Of a DNA stretch of 25,651 nt, positions 15,922 to 23,790 are shown piece after piece. The stretch is from positions 1-25,651 of the forward strand of contig QNFJ01000007.1 in NCBI GenBank assembly GCA_003646305.1, written 5' to 3'. The position numbers and the translations under genes are program-made. The notes beneath the pieces were generated by a model, which worked only from the letters and a program-made list of their open reading frames with translations, was not told the origin of the DNA and did no database searches. Each line of letters starts with the position of its first letter. Position 1 is the first letter of the stretch. Source of the stretch: Gammaproteobacteria bacterium. Its GTDB lineage: Bacteria; Pseudomonadota; Gammaproteobacteria; Methylococcales; UBA2780.

Positions 15922-17511
15922 TTATTGTTCGCTGTATAAATCGGCATATTGATCCCGAAGTGCCGTTTTCAGGAATTTCCCGGTTGCTGTGGTGGGGAGT
16001 TCAGTCACAAATACAACCCGCTTGGGGACTTCATAACCACCCAGCTCTGATTTGCATAGCTGGATAATTTCTGCTTCTGTTGCGACCTGGCCAGCTTTTA
16101 AGATTACGAATGCCGTAACCGCCTCTGTCCAGTAAGCGTGAGGTAAGCCAATAACTGTGCCGCCCGCGACCGCAGGATGCGCCATCACGACCCGCTCAAC
16201 CTTGACCGAGGGGACATTTTCGCCGCCCGTTTTAATCATGTCTTTTTTACGGTCAACAAACATCAACAGATGATCTTCATCAAAGTATCCAAGATCACCT
16301 GAATGGTGCCAGTCGTATTTTGAGGCCTCTGCCGTTGCTTCAGGATTTTTGTAATAGCCATTCATCACAGAAGGGGCACGCCAGACGATCTCACCTATTT
16401 CTCCGTCGGGGAGGATGTTTCCATCATCATCCATCACGGCCTGGTCGGTTGTCAGGATCGCTTCACCCCAGTAATTGCCTTTCTTTTCAGGCCATTCATC
16501 ACGAAAGACGGTCGCTAAAGGGGTCATTTCTGTTTGCCCTGAGGCGAGTGTAAATGAGCAATTAAAGCGGGCTTTAAGGCGTAACAAACTGGGTTGATCC
16601 ATGGGTGCCATGCCGTACATGCCAACCTGTACCGAGCTAAGATCAAAGTTATCAATTTCTGGAACATCGAGAAGCGTCTTCCACATGAGTGGCAGCAAAA
16701 AGACAAACTGTATCTGTTCCGTTTCAATCGTTTGTAGAAAAGCTTTCGGATTAAATTCTCTAAAAACGACGACTTTCCCGCCGGCGTGCAGCAATGTCGT
16801 GCCGACAAGGTGTTGTGCACAATGAAACATTGGCATTGCGGATGAGCCAGCCATTTTAGGTTTGATGCCCAGCTCGATGGCTGCAGCTAACGTGTTGATG
16901 AAAAGGGCGAGATGAGAGGTTTCCACCCCTTTTGGTTTTGAGGTGGTGCCGCTGGTGTAAAGAATTTGCAAGGGGTCGCGGTCGCGAATGATAACGTCGA
17001 CAATCTCCTCATCCGAGGCGTTGTCTAACAGGGTTTGAAAATCAAGATAATGATCTGCGATCGAACAACCGGTTACGGCGAGGTTAATCCAGTGATCTGT
17101 TGAGGTTAGTTCAGACTTGATTGCATCAAATTTCTCAGAAAGAGAGTCTTCAACAAAGAGTGCTTTGGCTTCGCAATGATTAAGGGTATAGATAAGATCA
17201 TCTTTTCCCTGAAGATGATTGAGAGGGACAACAACAAAACCACCCTTCATGCAGCCGTATATTGCCAGTGCAAATTCAATAGAATTGGGGCCAGCTAGTG
17301 CAACGCGTTCACCCGGTTTAACGCCAAGCGAACGGAGTAGATGGGCGACCTGGTTTAGTGCCTGATTGAGCTGAAGATGCGTAAAGCAAAGTCTTTGTTC
17401 ATTGCGATATTCAACGAGGGCATCCAAATTAGGAACGGTAGAAGCCTTGCGTCTAAAAATATCGCCCATTGCAACGCGATCGATCAGGTTTTTTTCGATT
17501 GTAGCCATCAT
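15922..17511 (-). CDS. AMP-forming acyl-CoA synthetase (AtuH-like position)
   Basis: An ANL-superfamily acid-CoA ligase of about 529 residues that activates a carboxylic acid with ATP and CoA. Motifs: the phosphate loop YTSGTTSKPKG (185-195; Ser replaces the usual Gly after TT), SGQTEMTP (324-331), HHSGDLGYFDEDH, the hinge region DRKKDMIKTGGENV and the catalytic C-terminal Lys512 in TATGKFLK. The start at 17511 (or the next ATG at 17508) is chosen because GAGGAG lies 4-7 bases upstream; a longer frame from TTG at 17523 would place this site inside the gene. In this operon it probably activates citronellate, geranate or a related acid. A hairpin (17532-17570) precedes it. Confidence 0.9.
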   Translation of the reverse strand: MMATIEKNLIDRVAMGDIFRRKASTVPNLDALVEYRNEQRLCFTHLQLNQALNQVAHLLRSLGVKPGERVALAGPNSIEFALAIYGCMKGGFVVVPLNHLQGKDDLIYTLNHCEAKALFVEDSLSEKFDAIKSELTSTDHWINLAVTGCSIADHYLDFQTLLDNASDEEIVDVIIRDRDPLQILYTSGTTSKPKGVETSHLALFINTLAAAIELGIKPKMAGSSAMPMFHCAQHLVGTTLLHAGGKVVVFREFNPKAFLQTIETEQIQFVFLLPLMWKTLLDVPEIDNFDLSSVQVGMYGMAPMDQPSLLRLKARFNCSFTLASGQTEMTPLATVFRDEWPEKKGNYWGEAILTTDQAVMDDDGNILPDGEIGEIVWRAPSVMNGYYKNPEATAEASKYDWHHSGDLGYFDEDHLLMFVDRKKDMIKTGGENVPSVKVERVVMAHPAVAGGTVIGLPHAYWTEAVTAFVILKAGQVATEAEIIQLCKSELGGYEVPKRVVFVTELPTTATGKFLKTALRDQYADLYSEQ

Positions 17512-17531
17512 CTTTCTCCTCAAATGATTAA

Positions 17532-17570
17532 CGCCTCCCCTTGAGTATTATTTTGTTTGCAGGGGAGGCG
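17532..17570 (-). other. intra-operon hairpin before the ligase gene
   Basis: A perfect 10-bp inverted repeat CGCCTCCCCT/AGGGGAGGCG with a 19-base AT-rich loop lies between the first and second genes of the operon, ten bases upstream of the ligase ribosome site. There is no T tract after it, so it is not an ordinary intrinsic terminator. It may stabilise or process the mRNA and set different levels of the first gene and the rest. Confidence 0.7.
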
Positions 17571-17586
17571 GATTGACGTTGTTGGT

Positions 17587-18735
17587 CTACTGCACCAGTG
17601 ATCTGCCGATGATCAGTTTCATAATTTCATTGGTGCCTGCATAAATTTTCTGGACACGCGCATCAGCCCAGGCACGAGCAACGGGGTACTCCCACATATA
17701 GCCATAACCGCCATGTAGCTGGAGGCATTCATCCATTACTTTGCACTGCAAGTCGGTACAGAGGAGTTTGGCTTTAGATGCTGTTATCGCATCTAATTTG
17801 CCCTCGATATGCAACTCCAGACAACGATCCAGAAAAACTCTAGCTGCGGTCAGTTCGGTAGAGAGTTCGGCTAATTTAAATTGGGTGTTTTGTAATGTAG
17901 CAATAGGTTTTCCGAAGGCTTTCCGCTCTTTGGTATAAGCAATGGTTTGCTCAAGGATTGATTCAGCTGCAGCGGTACCGGTGATTGAAACAGAGAGACG
18001 TTCCTGAGGTAAATCCTGCATAAGATAAATAAAGCCCTTATTCTCTTCACCAAGTATATTGGCTTGTGGAACACGCACGTTTTCAAAGAAAAGTTCTGAT
18101 GTATCCTGTGCTTTCAAACCGACTTTTTTAAGGTTTTTACCTTTGCTAAAACCGGGTGTTCCGGTTTCAACAAGAATCAGGCTGGTTCCTTTGGCGCCCT
18201 GAGAAGGGTCTGTTTTTGCAACGACAATCGTTAAGTCGGCCAACTGACCATTGGTAATAAACGTTTTTGAACCGTTCAGAATATAATCGTCACCGTCTTT
18301 AACAGCGGTCGTTTTGACTCCTTGAAGATCTGAGCCTGTTCCCGGCTCAGTCATGGCAATCGCCGCGATCATTTCGCCGCTGACAAGCTTTGGTAAATAC
18401 TTCTTTTTCTGTGTCTCGCTGCCGTAATGAATGATGTAAGGTACGGCGATGTCCGAGTGAAGGCCCAGTCCAAGTCCAAAACCGGAGACACCGAGACGAG
18501 CTGTTTCTTCATTAACGATGGCATTGTAGCGGAAATCTACGCCGACACCGCCAAACTCTTCGGGGACGGTGGGGCTAATCATGCCCAGTTCTCCCGCTTT
18601 TAACCAGACAGCGCGATCTACCTGCCCATCTTCTTCCCATTGTTCGTGATATGGCACCACTTCATCTTCAAGAAATTTACGGATACTATCGCGGAACATC
18701 TCGTGTTCCTGTTCATAGACTGTTCTTGGGATCAT
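17587..18735 (-). CDS. acyl-CoA dehydrogenase, long-chain (LCAD) type
   Basis: A 382-residue FAD acyl-CoA dehydrogenase. Signatures: MTEPGTGSD (128-136), FITNG (159-163), KERKAFGKPI, and QLHGGYGYMWEYPVARAW followed by IYAGTNEIMK near the end. The catalytic base is Glu245 in DLPQERLSVS, as in LCAD; the medium-chain-type position is Ala (IYAGTNE). AtuD (citronellyl-CoA dehydrogenase) has a similar start and length, so this is a candidate AtuD, the other being the IVD-type enzyme at 9283. It is the first gene of the minus-strand operon, 29 bases after a predicted transcription start; the ribosome site is weak. A palindromic operator lies in its promoter. Confidence 0.9.
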   Translation of the reverse strand: MIPRTVYEQEHEMFRDSIRKFLEDEVVPYHEQWEEDGQVDRAVWLKAGELGMISPTVPEEFGGVGVDFRYNAIVNEETARLGVSGFGLGLGLHSDIAVPYIIHYGSETQKKKYLPKLVSGEMIAAIAMTEPGTGSDLQGVKTTAVKDGDDYILNGSKTFITNGQLADLTIVVAKTDPSQGAKGTSLILVETGTPGFSKGKNLKKVGLKAQDTSELFFENVRVPQANILGEENKGFIYLMQDLPQERLSVSITGTAAAESILEQTIAYTKERKAFGKPIATLQNTQFKLAELSTELTAARVFLDRCLELHIEGKLDAITASKAKLLCTDLQCKVMDECLQLHGGYGYMWEYPVARAWADARVQKIYAGTNEIMKLIIGRSLVQ

Positions 18736-18770
18736 GATTGAATTTTTGCAATTAAGTTAAAAGAGGTGAT

Positions 18771-18799
18771 AGCATAGCCGTATTATCAAAACCAAGCAA
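18771..18799 (-). promoter_or_regulatory. promoter of the ten-gene catabolic operon
   Basis: On the minus strand TTGCTT (18799-18794) and TATGCT (18776-18771) are 17 bases apart. The -35 element lies inside the palindromic operator at 18791-18808, so a bound TetR protein would block the polymerase. On the plus strand TATAAA (18808-18813) could be a -10 for the aldehyde dehydrogenase, but its -35 is poor. Confidence 0.6.
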
Positions 18800-18808
18800 G
18801 CGCTTGGT
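18791..18808. promoter_or_regulatory. TetR-type operator, copy 1 (divergent promoter region)
   Basis: ACCAAGC-AAGC-GCTTGGT: 7-bp perfect inverted arms with a 4-base spacer, located between the divergent acyl-CoA dehydrogenase operon and the aldehyde dehydrogenase gene. The same palindrome recurs at 21593-21614 and 23738-23755, and the last copy adjoins a TetR gene. It can control both directions. Confidence 0.85.
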
Positions 18809-18828
18809 ATAAAACGGGGATACCAACA

Positions 18829-20265
18829 ATGAGTAACACTGCAGAAGAACTTAAACTTTGTCAGGAAGAAAGTGAAGCAGAACGTATTTATAAGGCACAA
18901 CACCGTGCTTATAAGGAGAACCCGTACCCGTCTTATGAAGAGCGAAAAGCTAATTTAATTAAGCTTGAGAAGATAATGGTGGATAACCAGGCAGCTATTG
19001 CTGAAGCAATTAGCAAAGACTACGGAAACAGGGCGCAGCAGGAGACAGAGCTGATAGAGCTATTCCTTTCTATCGATGGTGTTCGGTATGCTCGAAAGAA
19101 GTTGAAAAAATGGATGAAACCACAGCGCCGTTCCGTTTCAATCTGGTTTGCTGGAGCACAAAATAGAGTTTTGGCGCAACCAAAGGGAATTGTCGGCCTA
19201 ATTGCCCCCTGGAACTACCCGCTCTTTTTGGTGATGAGTCCATTGGCAAGCATTCTGGCATCGGGTAACCGCTGCATGATAAAGATGGCCGCCAATTCAA
19301 AAAACCTTTGCGAGCTGTTATCCGTTTTATTTAAAGAGGCCTTCCCCGAAGAGATGGTCGCGATTCTTCCCGGTGTTAAAGCCAGCAATTTTACCCCGTT
19401 ACCTTTTGACCATATTGTTTTTACAGGCTCTCCAGAAACGGGCAAAACAATCATGAAGATCGCGGCGGAGAACTTGATTCCCGTCACCCTGGAGCTGGGT
19501 GGAAAGTCACCAACAATAGTCGGTGATGATTTTGATATGAAGACAGCTGCCGAGCGAATTATGCAGGGAAAATTTCTCAATGCGGGGCAAACCTGTGTGG
19601 CACCCGATTACCTATTTGTGCCAGCGGATAAAGTTGAGTTATTTATTGAGGCAGCAAAAGAGTCGATCGCCAGAAGATATTCAGGGCTGGAGTCAAAAGA
19701 CTATACCTCGATTATTGATGAAAAGGCCTTCGCTAGACTCAGTATGGTGCTTGATGATGCCGCACAAAAAGGGGCATCGGTCGTGTCGCTGATGAAGGGT
19801 GATGCAAAAAGTACAGAAAGCAGGAAAATTGCACCCCATGTGATGACGGATGTTAATGACGATATGGTGGTGATGAAGGATGAAATTTTTGGCCCAATTC
19901 TACCGATCAAACCGTATACAAATATTGATGAAGTTTTGACTTTTATTAATGATCGGGAGCGACCACTAGCCCTTTATATTTTTTCAAATAATAAAAAACT
20001 TCAGGACAAAATCATTAAAAACACCCTGTCAGGTGGGGTTTGTATTAATGAAACCGTTTTGCATGCCGGACAACATGACATGCCATTTGGTGGTGTGGGT
20101 AACAGTGGAATGGGGCATTATCACGGGCAGGAAGGGTTTAATGAGTTTTCCAAGTTAAGACCGATATTTAAGCAGTTTAAATTTCCCGCATTACCACTTT
20201 TGTACCCTCCTTACGGTAAAATGTTTAAGACCATTTATCAGTTGATGATAAAGCTGAAAATCTAG
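18829..20265 (+). CDS. aldehyde dehydrogenase, coniferyl-aldehyde type
   Basis: A 478-residue NAD(P)-dependent aldehyde dehydrogenase that oxidises an aldehyde to the acid. Motifs: APWNYP (126-131) with the NAD-site Asn129, Lys152 in MIKMAAN, the Glu-box LELGGKSP (221-228; Glu222) and the nucleophile Cys256 in FLNAGQTCVAPD. The C-terminus MPFGGVGNSGMGHYHGQEGFNEFS and the hydrophobic, basic tail PPYGKMFKTIYQLMIKLKI are typical of coniferyl-aldehyde/fatty-aldehyde (class 3-like) enzymes, which are often membrane-associated. Divergently transcribed from the catabolic operon across a shared operator, it is a good candidate for oxidising citronellal, geranial or a fatty aldehyde before CoA activation. 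Confidence 0.92.
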   Translation: MSNTAEELKLCQEESEAERIYKAQHRAYKENPYPSYEERKANLIKLEKIMVDNQAAIAEAISKDYGNRAQQETELIELFLSIDGVRYARKKLKKWMKPQRRSVSIWFAGAQNRVLAQPKGIVGLIAPWNYPLFLVMSPLASILASGNRCMIKMAANSKNLCELLSVLFKEAFPEEMVAILPGVKASNFTPLPFDHIVFTGSPETGKTIMKIAAENLIPVTLELGGKSPTIVGDDFDMKTAAERIMQGKFLNAGQTCVAPDYLFVPADKVELFIEAAKESIARRYSGLESKDYTSIIDEKAFARLSMVLDDAAQKGASVVSLMKGDAKSTESRKIAPHVMTDVNDDMVVMKDEIFGPILPIKPYTNIDEVLTFINDRERPLALYIFSNNKKLQDKIIKNTLSGGVCINETVLHAGQHDMPFGGVGNSGMGHYHGQEGFNEFSKLRPIFKQFKFPALPLLYPPYGKMFKTIYQLMIKLKI

Positions 20266-20313
20266 TACAAATATAACCTCTGCGAAAATTATTGCACTTG
20301 CAAATACAGCGTT

Positions 20314-20440
20314 TACCCCCAAGGGGTACCAAGGAAAAGTTAGCGTAAAATGCGCATTTACACACGTAAACTCGGCTTCCGCATCCTGCGTTGCTCTAGC
20401 TTTTCCATCCATGGAGTCGTCCGCCTTTTCGCTAACTTTT
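20314..20440. repeat. structured intergenic element with 11-bp inverted ends
   Basis: AAAAGTTAGCG (20335-20345) and its exact reverse complement CGCTAACTTTT (20430-20440) enclose about 84 bases. The inside holds a perfect 12-bp palindrome AAATGCGCATTT (20348-20359) and a GC-rich core (CGGCTTCCGCATCCTGCG). A TACCCC-CAA-GGGGTA hairpin (20314-20328) lies just to the left. No coding frame of note and no clear target duplication were seen. It looks like a small repetitive or MITE-like element, or a structured RNA. The whole gap 20266-20538 contains no gene. Confidence 0.5.
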
Positions 20441-20538
20441 GGCTTGTTTTTGCCGCACTAATGACTGTTTTCAGAGCTTCCTTTGGTGCTACCGTATGCC
20501 CCCGATAAATATTGAAAGATAGATCACAGAATAACTAA

Positions 20539-21438
20539 ATGTCTTCATCTGAAAGATTAACGCAGTTAAGGGCAACGAGAACGCTAAATGTTGGTAAGGC
20601 TGTGATGCTGACCTTGTTAACCGCTTTGCTGATGAGTATCGTTGCCGCGACAATAAAACAGCTGGTGGCAACTGTCGCTGTCGAAATGATTCTATTGGTG
20701 CAGTATTTGACCTGCGCTGCACTGATGCTGCCCTGGTTGGCGAAAAATGGCTTTAAGGCATTAAAAACAGAGCACATGGGACTGCATCTCGCTCGTGCTG
20801 TGAGCGGGTGGCTTTGCCTGTACGCCTATTTTCTGGCGATTGAGCACATTCCACTGGTTGATGCGGTCTTATTGCGTAATGCGGCCCCTTTATGCGTTCC
20901 AGTTTGGGTCTTGCTTTGGTTGAAAATAAGTATCCCGTTGGTACGCTGGATCCCCGTTATGGTTGGTTTTGTTGGCATTGCGCTCGTTTTGCAGCCAACG
21001 TCTGACGGTTTTAAATTATGGCATCTTCTGGGCTTAGGTTCGGCGATAGCGATGGCTGGTTCAATTGTTACGACCCGGCTACTCGCGTTAACAGAGCCGA
21101 CATCCCGCATCATGTTCCATTACTTTTTTCTTTCGGCGCTCTTTACGGTGCCGCTGGCTCTGTCGAAAGAGATTTTGATTCCCTTATCGGCGCTTCCTTT
21201 TATGATCGGAATTGGCTTGTTTACCTTTTTCTCAATGTGGTGTTACACACGCGCTTATCAATACGCCAGCGCGACTATCATCTCCCCAATTAGCTATTTT
21301 GGCGTTGTTTTTACGGGCCTGTGGGGCTGGTTACTTTGGGATCAGATTCCGGACAATATTGCTCTGATTGGTGCTCTATTGGTGATACTCGGTGGTATTG
21401 GTTCAGTCTTAATGGGCAAGGTTGGAGCTGCTAAATAA
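20539..21438 (+). CDS. EamA-family (DMT) transporter
   Basis: A 299-residue inner-membrane protein with about ten predicted helices in two EamA repeats (about 22-155 and 160-295), the usual size for drug/metabolite transporters of the RhaT/YdcZ-like group. Typical features are the short loops and the end-of-repeat pattern GFVGIALVLQP (about 140-150). The transported compound cannot be inferred; family members export amino acids or other metabolites. The ATG at 20539 lacks a good Shine-Dalgarno. An internal ATG at 20605 (MLTLLTALL) has TAAGG five bases upstream and may be the true start, giving a protein of about 277 residues. It lies between the aldehyde dehydrogenase and the porin but shows no operator of its own. 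Confidence 0.88.
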   Translation: MSSSERLTQLRATRTLNVGKAVMLTLLTALLMSIVAATIKQLVATVAVEMILLVQYLTCAALMLPWLAKNGFKALKTEHMGLHLARAVSGWLCLYAYFLAIEHIPLVDAVLLRNAAPLCVPVWVLLWLKISIPLVRWIPVMVGFVGIALVLQPTSDGFKLWHLLGLGSAIAMAGSIVTTRLLALTEPTSRIMFHYFFLSALFTVPLALSKEILIPLSALPFMIGIGLFTFFSMWCYTRAYQYASATIISPISYFGVVFTGLWGWLLWDQIPDNIALIGALLVILGGIGSVLMGKVGAAK

Positions 21439-21559
21439 AATAGCCCACTTCATTAAATGTGCTGCTCAAGTCCTGTCAGGGTATAGGTATAGGGTAACCA
21501 GGCAGACCTCCCTGAGTGGTACTTTTGACATTATTTTAAGTTATAAGACGTGAAAGTTC

Positions 21560-21587
21560 TTGACAGGGGTTAGCGAGCTGTTATTCT
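21560..21587 (+). promoter_or_regulatory. promoter of the FadL-type porin gene
   Basis: A perfect TTGACA (21560-21565) and TATTCT (21582-21587), 16 bases apart. The predicted start of transcription falls at about 21594, at the left edge of the palindromic operator. Confidence 0.7.
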
Positions 21588-21592
21588 TCCGA

Positions 21593-21614
21593 AAACCAAG
21601 CGAACGCTTGGTTT
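21593..21614. promoter_or_regulatory. TetR-type operator, copy 2 (porin promoter)
   Basis: AAACCAAGC-GAAC-GCTTGGTTT: 9-bp perfect arms with a 4-base spacer. The inner 18 bases match the palindrome at 18791-18808. It covers the predicted +1 of the porin gene, so binding would repress porin synthesis. Confidence 0.85.
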
Positions 21615-21645
21615 ATGAAAATCACAATATTTAGAGGGGTGAAGA

Positions 21646-23058
21646 ATGGCTAAAAATATAATTAAATTGCCGCTAATTTCCAGTGCAGTTTTAGCGCTTG
21701 CATCAACGGGTGTGCAAGCCGGTTTTGGTGGGACTGACTTAAATTTGGGCGTAAATGCTGCCGCAGGCGGCATGGCGGGTGCGGCATACACGCGTCCTGA
21801 AGAAGCTTCAGCCGCGGTTTTTGGGAATCCGGCTACATTGACCCAGTTTAAAGGGTTTAATATGAACTTTAGCGCAAGTTACATCACGCCGGATGCAACA
21901 AATACGCAAACATTCTCGGGGCCGACGGGTACCTACCAGAATAAATCAATCTCGGATGCGGATGATTACATTATCCCAGCCGTTGCTCTAACCATAGAGC
22001 TTTCAAAAGGACTGGTACTCGGTATGGGGCTTGAGGTAGATGGTGGGTTTGGTGCCGATTATCGTGATGACGCCATCCAGCTGGTTGCTGGAGCAGCACC
22101 AAGCATGGGTTTTCCAAGCCCCATTACCCTCCCTCTTATTGTTGAATTTATCTCGTTTAACGCCAATTTTGGTGTCGGATATGAAGTCACCGATAAACTT
22201 TCAGTCGGCGCCTCCGGAACACTCGGTTTCGGGCTATTTCAGTTTGGAACGACTGGACCAACAACGGGAGTAACGGCTTTTGGTGCCGCAACGGGTAATC
22301 CAGGGCTCACCGACTTTGGTGGCACGACCGCATCTGTGCATGATGTCGGATTTGGTGCCTCGATTGGTGCAACCTACGCGCTAACAAATAAGACCATGCT
22401 GAGCGCAACAGTTAAGAGCGAGGTGGAATACAACTTTAAGAAAGGGGTTTACTCATCGGTGGCTCCAGGAGATGGTTGGCAAGACTTGAAACTTGAAACG
22501 CCGATGGAAGTGATCGTCGGTGTCGCTGTTGATGACCTGTTTATCAACAATCTTCTGGTCGAAGGGGATGTGATCTGGAAAAATTGGTCAAGTGCGGCGG
22601 CATTTCAGGATGTCTGGGATGATCAGTTTGTTATCGCTATGGGAGCACGCTACACAACAGGAGCCTGGACATTCAGAGCAGGGTATGAGTGGAGTGAGCC
22701 TCTGTTATTAGATGCGAAGGATGCAAATAATACAGTCGGAACGTTGCAAGGTATTGGCAGCCTGCCACTTGGAGCAACCGCCGATGCAGCTGGATTTGGT
22801 GCTCAAGCGGGGGATGTTATCGGCATTGCACAGACAACGCTGGTACCTGTTTTAATGGAGCATAATCTAAGCGCGGGATTTGGCTATAACTTCAGCGAGG
22901 CCATCCGTATGGATGCCTACATTTCCCACTCATTTACTGAAAAGCTGAAGCGCTATACTCCCAATCTGAATGCGCTAGGTGGTTTGCCCGCTACAGAATT
23001 TGAAGCAAGCACAGCAGTGACGATTGTGGGTGTGGGCATTAATGTTGCCATGCCTTGA
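21646..23058 (+). CDS. FadL/TodX-family outer-membrane transporter
   Basis: A 470-residue outer-membrane beta-barrel for hydrophobic molecules. It has a signal peptide (MAKNIIK, hydrophobic core to about 20, cleavage after VQA at 25). The mature N-terminus GFGGTDLNLGVNAAAGGMAGAA and the FGNPATL segment (about 60-66) are family hallmarks of the N-terminal hatch. The rest alternates aromatic and polar residues as expected for strands. Family members import long-chain fatty acids, toluene, alkanes or terpenes. The ribosome site is AGGGG before the ATG. It is controlled by its own promoter with the shared palindrome, so it probably brings in the substrate of the neighbouring catabolic operon. A strong terminator follows. 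Confidence 0.92.
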   Translation: MAKNIIKLPLISSAVLALASTGVQAGFGGTDLNLGVNAAAGGMAGAAYTRPEEASAAVFGNPATLTQFKGFNMNFSASYITPDATNTQTFSGPTGTYQNKSISDADDYIIPAVALTIELSKGLVLGMGLEVDGGFGADYRDDAIQLVAGAAPSMGFPSPITLPLIVEFISFNANFGVGYEVTDKLSVGASGTLGFGLFQFGTTGPTTGVTAFGAATGNPGLTDFGGTTASVHDVGFGASIGATYALTNKTMLSATVKSEVEYNFKKGVYSSVAPGDGWQDLKLETPMEVIVGVAVDDLFINNLLVEGDVIWKNWSSAAAFQDVWDDQFVIAMGARYTTGAWTFRAGYEWSEPLLLDAKDANNTVGTLQGIGSLPLGATADAAGFGAQAGDVIGIAQTTLVPVLMEHNLSAGFGYNFSEAIRMDAYISHSFTEKLKRYTPNLNALGGLPATEFEASTAVTIVGVGINVAMP

Positions 23059-23078
23059 CTTTATAAGGATGCCTTTTT

Positions 23079-23119
23079 AAAAAGCAAAGCCCCGTGCAAC
23101 AGCGCGGGGCTTTGCTTTT
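23079..23119. terminator. bidirectional rho-independent terminator
   Basis: A long stem: GCAAAGCCCCG (23084-23094) pairs with CGGGGCTTTGC (23105-23115), extended by three inner pairs around an AACA loop and by A/T pairs outside. It is flanked by an A tract on the left and TTTT on the right. It sits between the convergent porin and TetR genes and should end both transcripts. Confidence 0.93.
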
Positions 23120-23144
23120 GCCTGTTTAAATAGTGTTAAAACGA

Positions 23145-23732
23145 TTATTTTGCAGGAACAGCTTGATGGGTAAAAGATAGATAAGACTCATCGGCGAGCT
23201 GCTTAATTGAGAGTTTCTTCTCAGCCTGAAACCACTGTACTGTCCAGTTAAGTGAACCTAGAATAAACAGTCTCAATAGCTGTGGATTACCTTTCAAAAT
23301 TCCGGCGTCAACCGCCTCATCGATCACCTGTTGCCAGTATGCTTCATAATCATCACGTATCTTGATAAGTTTTTTCTTAGACTCTTCTGATAGTGATTTC
23401 CATTCGGTAATCGAGACGGTATGAGCATTTTTTTCCTGCCCATGTAGCGTTCTTAAGTGACCATAAATGATGGCAAATAGCCTCTCTTCTATGCCCGTGT
23501 TGTTTTTTAGCTCTTGCTGGATCGTCTCTAACGATCGTTGAAGACCGTCTTCAATAACCGCAAAAAGAATTTCTTCTTTATCTTTAAAGTGATGAAATAG
23601 GCTTCCTGACTTTAGCCCAGTTGCAGAGGCAAGTAGCCGAACTGTCGTGCGGTCAAAGGAATTTTCTTTGAATAAACGAGCCGCTACAGAGACAAGCTCC
23701 TTGCGTCTTAACGATGGTTTAGTTATAGTCAT
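23145..23732 (-). CDS. TetR-family regulator of the acyl-CoA catabolic genes
   Basis: A 195-residue TetR-type repressor. The DNA-binding domain is clear: RRKELVSVAARLFKENSFDRT, then the helix-turn-helix TTVRLLASATGLKSGSLFHHF (29-49) and KDKEEILFAVI. The C-terminal part with IRDDYEAYWQQVIDEAVDAG and LLRLFILGSLNWTVQWF resembles regulators that sense acyl-CoA thioesters (FadR/KstR2-like in plan). Its start codon is five bases from the palindromic site at 23738-23755, and two more copies precede the aldehyde dehydrogenase/operon and the porin. I infer that it represses all of these and is released by an acyl-CoA intermediate. Its binding has not been shown, and the TetR at 3098 has a different operator. 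Confidence 0.92.
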   Translation of the reverse strand: MTITKPSLRRKELVSVAARLFKENSFDRTTVRLLASATGLKSGSLFHHFKDKEEILFAVIEDGLQRSLETIQQELKNNTGIEERLFAIIYGHLRTLHGQEKNAHTVSITEWKSLSEESKKKLIKIRDDYEAYWQQVIDEAVDAGILKGNPQLLRLFILGSLNWTVQWFQAEKKLSIKQLADESYLSFTHQAVPAK

Positions 23733-23737
23733 AATAT

Positions 23738-23755
23738 ACCTAGCGCTTGCTTGGT
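23738..23755. promoter_or_regulatory. TetR-type operator, copy 3 (regulator/ligase intergenic region)
   Basis: ACCTAGC-GCTT-GCTTGGT: the palindrome of copies 1 and 2 with one mismatch in the left arm. It lies between the divergent TetR gene and the acyl-CoA ligase gene and can control both. Confidence 0.8.
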
Positions 23756-23776
23756 TTCAGATATTCTAAGTATAGG
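23747..23776 (+). promoter_or_regulatory. probable promoter of the ligase-thiolase operon
   Basis: TTGCTT (23747-23752), inside the operator, and TATAGG (23771-23776) are 18 bases apart. This mirrors the arrangement at 18771-18799, where the same operator bases form the -35 element. The -10 match is moderate; TATTCT at 23762 is an alternative. Confidence 0.45.
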
Positions 23777-23790
23777 AGTGAGAAAAGAGT

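Noticed and set aside
15993..16030. CGCTTGGG inside the ligase gene as a further TetR operator
   Set aside because: It has only one half of the palindrome and lies within coding sequence.
21525..21546. First TTGACA (21525-21530) with TTATAA as a second porin promoter
   Set aside because: The spacer would be only about 10 bases; the second TTGACA at 21560 has a proper spacer.
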